Assembly (NCBI RefSeq): GCF_038725785.1
Contig: NZ_CP109796.1
Location: 6,820,501 to 6,884,500, forward strand
Source of the DNA: Termitidicoccus mucosus
GTDB taxonomy: Bacteria; Verrucomicrobiota; Verrucomicrobiia; Opitutales; Opitutaceae
DNA length: 64,000 nt
Reading direction: 5' to 3'
The position numbers were made by a program, and so were the translations under genes. Every line of letters begins with the position of its first letter. The first letter of the stretch is position 1. This document shows positions 43,808 through 50,999 of the stretch, in pieces. The notes beneath the pieces are model-generated. The model was not told where the DNA came from and did no database searches. It saw only the letters and a program-made list of their open reading frames with translations.

Positions 43808-44764
43808 TTAGACGCCGGCGAGTTGTTTGGCTGCTTGGAAAGCCTGGACTTTGAAGGCGGCGCCAGCGCCGGTGGTGGTATCGAGGAAACGGCGCTCCGC
43901 CTTGCCTTCCGTGTTGCGATAGTTGTAATGATGATCCTGCCAGTCGGTGACACCGTTGAGGAAGTCGAAGGCGGTTTTTCCCTCGTTGCCATTGCCGTGC
44001 CGGAATAATTCAAGCATTTTATCAACAGTGTTTTTTTGCTTGCCGGTGAGGGTTTCCTTTTTTGGGTCGCCGACCAGTCGCTGGTATCCGGCGCGGGCGT
44101 TGTCGACGGACACCGGCGCAACGGCCAGTGCCTCATAGATGGCGAAGGTGGAATTCGTCATTCGGTTGGCCCAGCCGAGGGTGTGGATGGCGGCGGAAAG
44201 CCGCTGGGTGACGCCCTTGACATGGGTGACGAAAAGCTGGCTTGATGCGGTTTCGGCCGTGCGCAGGGTGTTGGCGCAAACCACGCGGGTATCCGTGAGG
44301 GTGCCCCGGATGCCGCGCGCGCCGTCGTGCCCGTTGGACAGCAGCAGGTAGGTGTGATGGCCGCTGTTCGCGAATTGGCGTTCTCCGATTTTTACCAATG
44401 CCCACACGGTGCGCCCGCCTTGCAGGCTGCCGGCGGTTTCGATGACGGGTTTGAATTCAGTGTCGTCCAATTGGGCCAGGGCCTCGGCGATTTCGAGAAG
44501 CTGTTCGTTTTGCAACGGCTCCCAGTCCTTGCGGACAATGCCCAATACGTCGCGTGTATCTTCGCGGCGGTTGAGCTGGTGGGTTTTGATTTGGCGCATG
44601 TCCCCGTCAAAGACGGGTTCCTGTATCACGTTCCAGTTGAGCCGGGCGGCGATCAACGCCTCGAAGAAGGTGAGGTTGCCGGGGAGCACGGTTCCCAGTC
44701 CGTGCCAGGGGGTTTTGTTGGAGCCCGATACCATGTGATCGGTGGATGTCATTTGATGTGCCAT
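43808..44764 (-). CDS. DUF932 (phage/plasmid-like) protein
   Basis: A 318-residue protein of the DUF932 family, seen on large plasmids, phages and integrative elements. Family marks are the opening TPWHGLG, WNVIQEPVF, GIVRKDWEPLQNEQLLEIAE, the glycine-serine-like LLLSNGHDGARGIRGTLTDT and RVVCANTL, then RLVG and the tail TAFDFLNGVTDWQDHH. The molecular function of DUF932 is not known. Start at ATG 44764 is immediately after a strong terminator. Its presence is a good marker for a mobile-element accessory region. Confidence 0.93.
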   Translation of the reverse strand: MAHQMTSTDHMVSGSNKTPWHGLGTVLPGNLTFFEALIAARLNWNVIQEPVFDGDMRQIKTHQLNRREDTRDVLGIVRKDWEPLQNEQLLEIAEALAQLDDTEFKPVIETAGSLQGGRTVWALVKIGERQFANSGHHTYLLLSNGHDGARGIRGTLTDTRVVCANTLRTAETASSQLFVTHVKGVTQRLSAAIHTLGWANRMTNSTFAIYEALAVAPVSVDNARAGYQRLVGDPKKETLTGKQKNTVDKMLELFRHGNGNEGKTAFDFLNGVTDWQDHHYNYRNTEGKAERRFLDTTTGAGAAFKVQAFQAAKQLAGV

Positions 44765-44804
44765 AGGTTTTGGTGGATTATATTTGGTTTGCGGTTGGTG
44801 GTGA

Positions 44805-44845
44805 AAAACAAAAGCCCCCGGAAATTTTCCGGGGGCTTTTGTTTT
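44805..44845. terminator. Bidirectional intrinsic terminator
   Basis: A near-perfect 20-bp palindrome, AAAACAAAAGCCCCCGGAAA paired with its complement, with A- and T-runs on both sides. It ends the small operon of 45.5-44.9 kb. Confidence 0.9.
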
Positions 44846-44871
44846 AAAGGATTTGTCTGCCGGGTGGCGGT

Positions 44872-45054
44872 TTAGGATGGTGGTTTTAAATGAAAGTAGA
44901 GAAATGGCTGCCGGTTTGATTGGAGCCGGATTCCGTCCGTCAGTTTTGTCTCAAGGCAGGCCTTGATAGTTTCGGCATGGCAGCGTTTTGGCGCGCACCA
45001 GCAGTGGAGCCTGAGGTTTCCGTGTTTTTGGGCCGCGGCCAGCAAGCGGTTCAT
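44872..45054 (-). CDS. DUF4326-like protein, C-terminal half only
   Basis: A 60-residue protein with GNLRLHCWCAPKRCHAETIK, the 'L.CWC.P..CHA..I' signature of DUF4326. Full members have an N-terminal half with an 'IGRPSKWGNPF' type motif; that half is absent here and also not found in the gene upstream. The stop of the 159-residue gene and this ATG are separated by one base, so it is likely translated. It may be a remnant or a minimal form. The function of DUF4326 is unknown. Confidence 0.7.
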   Translation of the reverse strand: MNRLLAAAQKHGNLRLHCWCAPKRCHAETIKACLETKLTDGIRLQSNRQPFLYFHLKPPS

Positions 45055-45055
45055 G

Positions 45056-45535
45056 TCATTGTGAAATCGCGGCGTCTTTCGGGGGAGGGATCACCGTGAA
45101 TTTTTCAAGGAAGGTGCCGAGTCCATGTTTGCCGATGAATTTCCACCAGTCTTCATAATTCCATTCATCTCCGAATTCCTTGATTAGTTTGGTTTGCTCA
45201 ATGGAGTATTCCAGAAAATTTCCGGACACCGGTATCATCGGTTGGTGATCTTGCGTGAGTGCGATGGGAGTGACGGTTTTGGGATGGTGGCATTTTGCCA
45301 GCATGGTGTCCTCGTCAACATGGAAGTAGATGAAACCGATTACGGCCCGGAGGTCGTCGAGGTCGGTGGTGACCAGCTGGAACGATCCGTCTATGTAGTG
45401 ACTGGCTTGGGATTCGGGCAGGGGGTGACTGTCCGGATTGAAGTTTTCGACCGCCTCTTCCAGGGAGTCGGCTTCAACGGTCACGGTTGCGTACATTTCC
45501 CAGCTTACGGGAAGGGTGAATTTTTTCTTTTCCAT
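45056..45535 (-). CDS. Unrecognised accessory protein
   Basis: A 159-residue acidic protein. The first 60 residues (MEKKKFTLPVSWEMYATVTV, EADSLEEAVENF) have the shape of small phage and plasmid proteins in which a beta strand, 'EA.SLEEA' helix and a 'YIDGSFQL' strand follow each other. The remainder (HHPKTVTPIALTQDHQPMIP onwards) is unrecognised. It is coupled to the partial DUF4326 gene. Confidence 0.65.
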   Translation of the reverse strand: MEKKKFTLPVSWEMYATVTVEADSLEEAVENFNPDSHPLPESQASHYIDGSFQLVTTDLDDLRAVIGFIYFHVDEDTMLAKCHHPKTVTPIALTQDHQPMIPVSGNFLEYSIEQTKLIKEFGDEWNYEDWWKFIGKHGLGTFLEKFTVIPPPKDAAISQ

Positions 45536-45594
45536 GATTTTTATCGGATGTGATTTGTGTTGTTTTTTGGGAGGGATAATTCCGGGCTGGTCTC

Positions 45595-45623
45595 AAAAAA
45601 ACGGGCCGCGCAGGCATCCCGTT
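45595..45623 (-). terminator. Intrinsic terminator after macro-domain gene
   Basis: AACGGG and CCCGTT pair across a 12-nt loop and are followed by T7 on the minus strand, just beyond the macro-domain stop. Confidence 0.75.
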
Positions 45624-45629
45624 CTTTTG

Positions 45630-46130
45630 TCATCGCAGGTCATATATTGTGACGGGGATTCCGCGGCTGGAAAGTCCCCTCGTGATGAGTAGTTCGATAC
45701 GTTCCCAAGTGCCACCTGCAAGTCCGCAGCCGATGCGCGGCATATGGACGGAGGCGGATTGCCGGGTGGCTTGGTCGGCGATTTTCGTCAAACCGGCGGC
45801 GACGGCCTCGTAGCGGATGGGTGCGGGAGTCGTGGCGGCTTCATCGGGATAGCGGATACCGTGCTGCCCGATGATATTGGCGACGGTGATGGTGTTACTG
45901 ACGGGAATAAACTGGACATCGCCCAGCGCGGGCCGGGAGGGGCCGGCGAATGGCCGGCGGTAGGCAATCGATGGGGCGGTCCAGCGGCGGTTGATGGCGA
46001 GGACAAAGCCGCGGCCCCAGCGGCCAAGGTCGTTGCAGACATGCGCGATGATTTTGCGGCCGTCTCCAGAAGGTGCCGTGGCGTCGCCGATGACGTAGGT
46101 GATGGTGGAGATGGGAGAGGTCGCTTGCAT
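45630..46130 (-). CDS. Macro-domain protein (ADP-ribose hydrolase type)
   Basis: A 166-residue single macro domain. It has the N-terminal VIGDATAP (D16), IAHVCNDLGRWGRGFVLAIN (about 28-47, N33) and HMPRIGCGLAGGTWERIE (about 129-146). This is the TARG1/OARD1- and ALC1-like form that hydrolyses ADP-ribose esters or O-acetyl-ADP-ribose. Many large phages and plasmids carry such a gene, perhaps to remove host ADP-ribosylation or recycle NAD products. It stands alone between terminators. Length is usual for the family. Confidence 0.92.
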   Translation of the reverse strand: MQATSPISTITYVIGDATAPSGDGRKIIAHVCNDLGRWGRGFVLAINRRWTAPSIAYRRPFAGPSRPALGDVQFIPVSNTITVANIIGQHGIRYPDEAATTPAPIRYEAVAAGLTKIADQATRQSASVHMPRIGCGLAGGTWERIELLITRGLSSRGIPVTIYDLR

Positions 46131-46154
46131 AGGGTGAGTTTTTCACAGTTTTGG

Positions 46155-46185
46155 GGCGCCCGGCATCCAAAGGATGCCGGGCGCC
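46155..46185. terminator. Strong hairpin, terminator in plus direction
   Basis: A perfect 14-bp stem (GGCGCCCGGCATCC with a 3-nt loop) followed by GGTTTTGTTTTG on the plus strand only. All nearby genes are on the minus strand, where the T-run is missing, so on that strand it may act as an mRNA-end or processing hairpin. Confidence 0.6.
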
Positions 46186-46236
46186 GGTTTTGTTTTGCCT
46201 GGGGGATCGGGGATTGCGAAACCCCCTTGTTTGTTA

Positions 46237-46509
46237 TCATGGACGATGCCGGTTCAGTCCGCATCCGGTGTTTTGGGAGGCCGGTTTCTGTTGGTTCAAT
46301 TTGGCGGACAGGATTTTTTTGTCGGGATGCACCGGGAATTCGTAATTCATGCTGTCCATGCGGTCACTGTTCAAAGTGGCGTGGATATTCCCGCCCATGA
46401 GAAAATGACAGTCTTGCTTCACGGCTTTTTCTGCCTCTGTTTTGCTGGCGGCTTTAATAAAAAAGTTCCCCTCAAAGATGAATTGTGTTCTTACGATATA
46501 TGTTTTCAT
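46237..46509 (-). CDS. Small accessory protein
   Basis: A 90-residue protein, MKTYIVRTQFIFEGNFFIKA then ASKTEAEKAVKQDCHFLMGG and NIHATLNSDRM. The pattern of a strand, a 'F.IKA.SK.EAE..V' helix and a 'GG.IH..L' turn is one I associate with small plasmid- and phage-borne proteins. Function unknown. The last 25 residues look disordered. Confidence 0.65.
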   Translation of the reverse strand: MKTYIVRTQFIFEGNFFIKAASKTEAEKAVKQDCHFLMGGNIHATLNSDRMDSMNYEFPVHPDKKILSAKLNQQKPASQNTGCGLNRHRP

Positions 46510-46692
46510 AGATGTGCACTGGTTCTTGTAACCGACGTTCCCGTGTTTTTTGGTTTCTCTTCATTGAGCCCTGTTTTCCCCGGTACGCTTGGGAATTTTG
46601 CTTGATTTGTTCCAAGCCCCCCGGACATCCGGCGTTGCGGCGTGCCCTGGGGCCGGAGTGCCATTATGGAGGATGCCGTTATTTTGGCCGGG

Positions 46693-48303
46693 TCAGGCCG
46701 CGTCCGGTGTTTTTTGGAGGCCCAGTTCGTGGAAAAGCCAGTGGAAATTGTGGCTTTTGAGCCATTCGTCCCTGTCGTTTGCCTTGCCTTGGAGGCCGGC
46801 CAGGCATTCCCGGATTTTTTTTCGTGTATAATGTTGTTTGATCGTCATGCCGGTTTTCTGGCAGAACAGCCGGGTGCCTTGTTTGCAGACTGTGTGGTTT
46901 TCCACGATTTTTCCGTTCCGCAAAACATTCAGGATGTTGTAATATGCAGTTTCTTTTTCAGGAGGCACGGTAATGGCAAAAATATCGTCATCGCGCCGGG
47001 CGGCGATTTTGGCGGCCTTGAGGGCCGCAGCCTCGGCTTGCTGGCGCAGGTATTCGAGGTGTTTTTTTATGGTTGCCGTGTTGCATCGGCGGGTTTCCCG
47101 CATGGCCTCCGCGAGCCATTCGCGGGAAACATAGGGGGCGATGCCAAAGTCGGCCGCGAGGAGTTTTAGTTTAAGGGCTTCCCATTTGAGTTGCGGGGAG
47201 ATTTTTGCCCAGCACCGCTGGAGCGCGGCGAGTTTGACGCTTTTTCCCCGGCCGATTTTGAGCAGATGGAGCAATCGCGTGCCATTGTTGCGGCCGTTTA
47301 TGTCCGTTGGGCCGCCGGTGTGGATGAGTTGGTAACCTCCAAACGTGCTTTTGGCACAGGCCCGGCGGGCAATGCCGGTTTCCACTTCCTGGAGGCATTT
47401 GAGCACTTTTTTGCATTGTCCCCGGGTTTTCTTGGGACGCAGGGTGCAGAGATAATAAATCGCGTCCTGAAAGATGTCGCGGATGCGATCCTCAAAGTTT
47501 TCATCCGCTCTCCGGGTGTATGTAATTCTGTTACAGTTGGCGAGAAATTCGATCCCTTCGTCATAGTGGCCGCCGCCGCATGGTCTGCAATTGAAGGTGT
47601 CTTTTTCCAGACGCCGGGCGATTTCCAGACGTTGCCATGGTTTGAGTGTGGCAAAGAAGAGCTTCAATTCCGTGGCTGGAAATTCGTCAGGGATGGCTGC
47701 GCCTTGCCAGCAGCAATTGGTTTCCGACCAATAAAAGCCATCGTCAAGATTTGTGCCGCTGTCTGGCGATGTTTGCGCATAGCCGGTGATTTGATTGTAA
47801 ATCAGATTGCCTTCCGTATCCTCGTCCCATTCGGTGATGCCATATTTGCCGATTCGCATCGGGGGCGGGATGGCGGTGCGCTTGATGCCTGCGTTTGCAA
47901 GGGCCTGTTCTCGGAATTTTCCGGAAAGCTCAGTCAATTTTACCGGCGGCAGTTTTTTTTCGAATTCATAGGCGTCGGTTCCAAATCGGAGTTGGAATTC
48001 CTCGCGTTTGGGATCGGGGAGGTGCCCCAGTATCCGCAGGTTGAATCCAGGGCGGATATAAAGGTTGCGGCGTTTTTTTCCTTTGCATGGCTTTTGGTCA
48101 TGGTAGAATGCCCAGCCGTCGAGCACGAGTGTGTCTTTTTTGTTTTGAGATTCTTTGTTGTATTGGATATCGATGAGCACGCTGTTTGCGCTTTCCTGTT
48201 CGAGAGAAAACACGTCTTTTGATGTTCCCACGGTGTGGAGATGTCTGCCGTCGGGGGAATAGACGGCCCAATTGATGCGTCCGTAGCCGGGAAGAATTTT
48301 CAT
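46693..48303 (-). CDS. Unrecognised large accessory protein
   Basis: A 536-residue protein starting MKILPGYGRINWAVYSPDGR. The N-terminal part resembles a beta-rich domain; in the middle, NCRPCGGGHYDEGIEFLANC (about residues 240-260) brings three cysteines and a histidine together in a possible metal site; the C-terminal third is helical and basic with an alanine-rich coiled-coil stretch (EAAALKAAKIAARRDDD). No family recognised. It is followed 31 bp upstream by a small gene of the 48 kb paralogue pair. Confidence 0.6.
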   Translation of the reverse strand: MKILPGYGRINWAVYSPDGRHLHTVGTSKDVFSLEQESANSVLIDIQYNKESQNKKDTLVLDGWAFYHDQKPCKGKKRRNLYIRPGFNLRILGHLPDPKREEFQLRFGTDAYEFEKKLPPVKLTELSGKFREQALANAGIKRTAIPPPMRIGKYGITEWDEDTEGNLIYNQITGYAQTSPDSGTNLDDGFYWSETNCCWQGAAIPDEFPATELKLFFATLKPWQRLEIARRLEKDTFNCRPCGGGHYDEGIEFLANCNRITYTRRADENFEDRIRDIFQDAIYYLCTLRPKKTRGQCKKVLKCLQEVETGIARRACAKSTFGGYQLIHTGGPTDINGRNNGTRLLHLLKIGRGKSVKLAALQRCWAKISPQLKWEALKLKLLAADFGIAPYVSREWLAEAMRETRRCNTATIKKHLEYLRQQAEAAALKAAKIAARRDDDIFAITVPPEKETAYYNILNVLRNGKIVENHTVCKQGTRLFCQKTGMTIKQHYTRKKIRECLAGLQGKANDRDEWLKSHNFHWLFHELGLQKTPDAA

Positions 48304-48334
48304 GATGGAGGATCTGGTTGTTTAGGAAGAGAGG

Positions 48335-48724
48335 TTAACGGCGCTCCATGATTACCGGGGGTGTTTTTTTCTGGCGGATTTTGCGGATTTCGCCCGCTTC
48401 CTTGGCGTAGTATTGGCACGCCTTGTCGTGGATTTTGAAGAAATCCAAATTGAGGATGTCGCAAAGGAGCCGCAAATCGACCAGCGCGTCGGTGATGGTT
48501 TGTTCGGCATGGGTGCCCCCTTCTTCGTAGGCGGCGACCAGTCCCCGTTTGATAACGCAGGCGCGGGCGAGTGCGGGGTTTTCAGTGTAGAGCCGGTCGG
48601 GAATGTCCCCCAGTTTGTACAGCGGAATGCCGGCATAAGCCTTGTCTCCGATTGTGGGACGTTTGGGTTTTGAAACGGAGGATCTTTTCTGTTTGTTTTT
48701 AACCGTGATGATTTTGGTTTTCAT
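48335..48724 (-). CDS. Small protein, paralogue A of a tandem pair
   Basis: A 129-residue protein with a basic N-terminus (about 25 residues) and a helical core. It is clearly related to the product of the next gene (48783-49211): KAYAGIPLYKL against KAYARIPRYDL, and ALVDLRLLCDILNLDFFKI against ALVDLRHLCDIIGLNFFEI. Histidine and lysine positions at the C-terminus also agree. The function of the family is unknown. It arose by local duplication. Confidence 0.7.
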   Translation of the reverse strand: MKTKIITVKNKQKRSSVSKPKRPTIGDKAYAGIPLYKLGDIPDRLYTENPALARACVIKRGLVAAYEEGGTHAEQTITDALVDLRLLCDILNLDFFKIHDKACQYYAKEAGEIRKIRQKKTPPVIMERR

Positions 48725-48782
48725 GGGTTTGCAGTGTTCGGATACGATTTTGTTTTGGTGGAAGAAAGGGCCGGCTGGCGGT

Positions 48783-49211
48783 TCAAGGTGAAGCAGGGCG
48801 CTTTTTAGTGAACGCCGGGCCTTTGCCTCGGTTGTTTTTCGTCTGGCGCAGTTTGCGGGCTTCGGACGCCTCCCCGGCGTGGTGCTTGAGGGCGGCGAGG
48901 TTGATTTCGAAGAAGTTCAGGCCGATGATATCGCAGAGGTGCCGCAAATCGACCAATGCGGTGATGAGGGTCCGGCGGATGGGCGCGTCTTCGTTTTGAT
49001 AGGCGGCGTCCAGGCCTTTCTTGATGATTGCGGCACAGGCCAGCAGGGGATGGTCGGTATGGATGTTTATGGGGATGGTTTTCAGGTCATACCTGGGAAT
49101 CCGGGCGTAGGCTTTGTTTATGGCCTCGTCAAAGTTCCCGAGGCGTTTTTGCCGTGTTCCGGGGATTTTTTTGTCCGGAGAAAAATCCTTGCTTATATAA
49201 CGCGTGATCAT
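48783..49211 (-). CDS. Small protein, paralogue B of a tandem pair
   Basis: A 142-residue protein, MITRYISKDFSPDKKIPGTR at the start, helical core with ITALVDLRHLCDIIGLNFFE, and a basic tail (RKLRQTKNNRGKGPAFTKKR). It matches the downstream paralogue over about 95 residues. Its ATG lies only a few bases after the T-run of a strong terminator-like hairpin, so its expression is probably conditional. Function unknown. Confidence 0.7.
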   Translation of the reverse strand: MITRYISKDFSPDKKIPGTRQKRLGNFDEAINKAYARIPRYDLKTIPINIHTDHPLLACAAIIKKGLDAAYQNEDAPIRRTLITALVDLRHLCDIIGLNFFEINLAALKHHAGEASEARKLRQTKNNRGKGPAFTKKRPASP

Positions 49212-49219
49212 TGTTTTTC

Positions 49220-49255
49220 AAAAAAATCCCCTTCCCGGAGATTTCCTGGAAGGGG
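49220..49255 (-). terminator. Terminator-like hairpin abutting a start codon
   Basis: CCCCTTCC and GGAAGGGG with a 12-nt loop, then T7 on the minus strand. The T-run ends about eight bases before the ATG of paralogue B, and the only Shine-Dalgarno-like purines lie in the 3' arm of the stem. Confidence 0.75.
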
Positions 49256-49303
49256 GGAGGCCGCAAAGCTGGTTTGTCGGGTTCTTGTTGGGTGTGGTTT
49301 ATG

Positions 49304-49330
49304 AAAAACCCCGTCCTTGCGGGACGGGGT
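49304..49330 (-). terminator. Intrinsic terminator after AAA/nuclease gene
   Basis: CCCCGTCC and GGACGGGG with a 5-nt loop and TTTTTC on the minus strand, 34 bases after the stop of the gene at 49364. Confidence 0.8.
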
Positions 49331-49363
49331 GCGAACTGGTTGCTGAAGTGGGTGTGTGTCGTT

Positions 49364-50929
49364 CTAGCACCCGATGACAGTGACGTCGCCGTCGGTTTGC
49401 CATTGGATGCGTTGGTCCCAGGGGAGTTGAAGCGCCTTGGAGCGGCGGTCGAAGATGATCAGGTAGGCCGGGATCGCGGAACCCATCTTGTCGCGGTAGG
49501 CGCGGACTTGCCCCAGACCTTCCTCGCGGATGATTTCCGGCGTGTCGTGGTCGCGGATGATTTTTATTTCGATAATGTTTGATTGCTTTTCGTATTCCAC
49601 GAGCAGGTCAAGGCGTCCGCGCCCGGCGGCGTATTCGCGCTCGATGCGCCCGCCGCCGTTGGTGACGCGTTGCAAAAACGCCATCAGCAGCAGGTGCGGA
49701 AACGCCTCGGTGTAGTTCGAAGTTTGCTCCCAGATTTCGGAATTGCGCCGCCAGAATTTCTGGAACTCGCGCAGCAGCGAGTCCATGTCGAGGGAGCCGT
49801 CGGGCTTTTGCCAGCGAAAGGTGGGTTCTGTTATCGCGAGCTGGGGGCCATAGGTCATGTGCCGGGCCAAGACTTCGCGGTAAAGGGGGGTGGAGACTTG
49901 CGGTGTTCCCCGTTCGATGGAGACGAGTCCCAGATCAAGGCAAAGCCGGAAACCCTCGGTTTCCGCCAAAAGAGGATCGGCGGCGCCCGTGATCAGACTT
50001 TCCATGACGCGGCGCACGCGGGGGTCCTGCATGCGGTAGGCGAGGGCATCGAGGTGGGTCTCGCGCGCCAGCACCATTTGCTCGCGCGCCGCGGCGACGT
50101 GGGCGAGCGTGACGGACTCCGTGCTGGTGGTGTCGAGCACGCGCATCGTGGCGCGCATGAAAAGCGAGTTGACGATCCACGGCTGACCGCGCGACTGGTC
50201 ATAAACATAGTCGAGCGCCTCCGGCGTGATTTGCTGGCCGGTCTCCGCCGTGCGCTGGGCGAAGAGGCGGGCGATGTCGGCTTGGGAGAAATTGCCGATG
50301 ACGGCGGAGTCCTGCTTGATGTTGAAGGGCGAGCCGGGATTGGGCGCGACGCCGCCTTTGCTGGCGGTGATGTAGTCCTTCAAATCGCGCATCCCAACGA
50401 GGGCGATGGAGGTCGGAAATTTGCCCACGCCACGCGTAGCATAGCCGTCCCGCAGCTGGCGCAGAAAACTGATGAGCGTGGCGTCCTGAAGGACATCTAC
50501 CTCATCAAAGAGCACAATCAGCGGTTTGGGCGCGACGAGTTCCGCCCAGTTACCGAGGATGTTGTTGAGCAGGCTTTCGTTGTCGGCGGTCGTCAATAGT
50601 GGCACCGGCAGTTCCAGGCGTTTTGCCGTGTCTTGAATGGCTGTGCAGATCGCCGGCATGGCACGGCTGGTCTCGGAAATTCCCTGGCAACGCTCGACGC
50701 TGACGTAGCACGCGATGGCCTCGGCACCGGCGTTGATCTCGCACATCCAACTTTGGAGGAAGGTGGTTTTGCCGGTCTTACGCGGGGCGTGGAGTGACCA
50801 GTAGAGCTTGTCGGAGATGTAGCGGTGCAGTTGCGCGCCGATGAGCCGCTCGGCGGGCGGGAGCATGTAGTGTTCATCGGGATTGCAGGGGCCAGCGGTG
50901 TTAAAAAAGCGGATGGGACGTTTTGGCAT
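49364..50929 (-). CDS. AAA ATPase with C-terminal PD-(D/E)XK-like domain
   Basis: A 521-residue protein. The opening RFFNTAGPCNPDEHYMLPP and Walker A HAPRKTGKTTF (about residues 47-57) are hallmarks of a widespread family of solitary ATPases; Walker B is LIVLFDEVDVL (about 134-144). Near residues 430-455, GRGRLDLLVEY followed by NIIEIKI provides the D...E-x-K of a PD-(D/E)XK nuclease fold. Start at 50929 (MPKRPIRF) is chosen; the longer frame is low-complexity and overlaps the neighbouring gene. The biological role is unknown; defence or selfish-element functions have been suggested for similar ATPase-nuclease proteins. It is a single gene between terminators. Confidence 0.85.
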   Translation of the reverse strand: MPKRPIRFFNTAGPCNPDEHYMLPPAERLIGAQLHRYISDKLYWSLHAPRKTGKTTFLQSWMCEINAGAEAIACYVSVERCQGISETSRAMPAICTAIQDTAKRLELPVPLLTTADNESLLNNILGNWAELVAPKPLIVLFDEVDVLQDATLISFLRQLRDGYATRGVGKFPTSIALVGMRDLKDYITASKGGVAPNPGSPFNIKQDSAVIGNFSQADIARLFAQRTAETGQQITPEALDYVYDQSRGQPWIVNSLFMRATMRVLDTTSTESVTLAHVAAAREQMVLARETHLDALAYRMQDPRVRRVMESLITGAADPLLAETEGFRLCLDLGLVSIERGTPQVSTPLYREVLARHMTYGPQLAITEPTFRWQKPDGSLDMDSLLREFQKFWRRNSEIWEQTSNYTEAFPHLLLMAFLQRVTNGGGRIEREYAAGRGRLDLLVEYEKQSNIIEIKIIRDHDTPEIIREEGLGQVRAYRDKMGSAIPAYLIIFDRRSKALQLPWDQRIQWQTDGDVTVIGC

Positions 50930-50999
50930 GATGACGAGTGAACGGGGGTGCTGGAAGAGGGTCAAGGTGGACAATTGGGTTTTTGCGTCCTGCCGTGAA

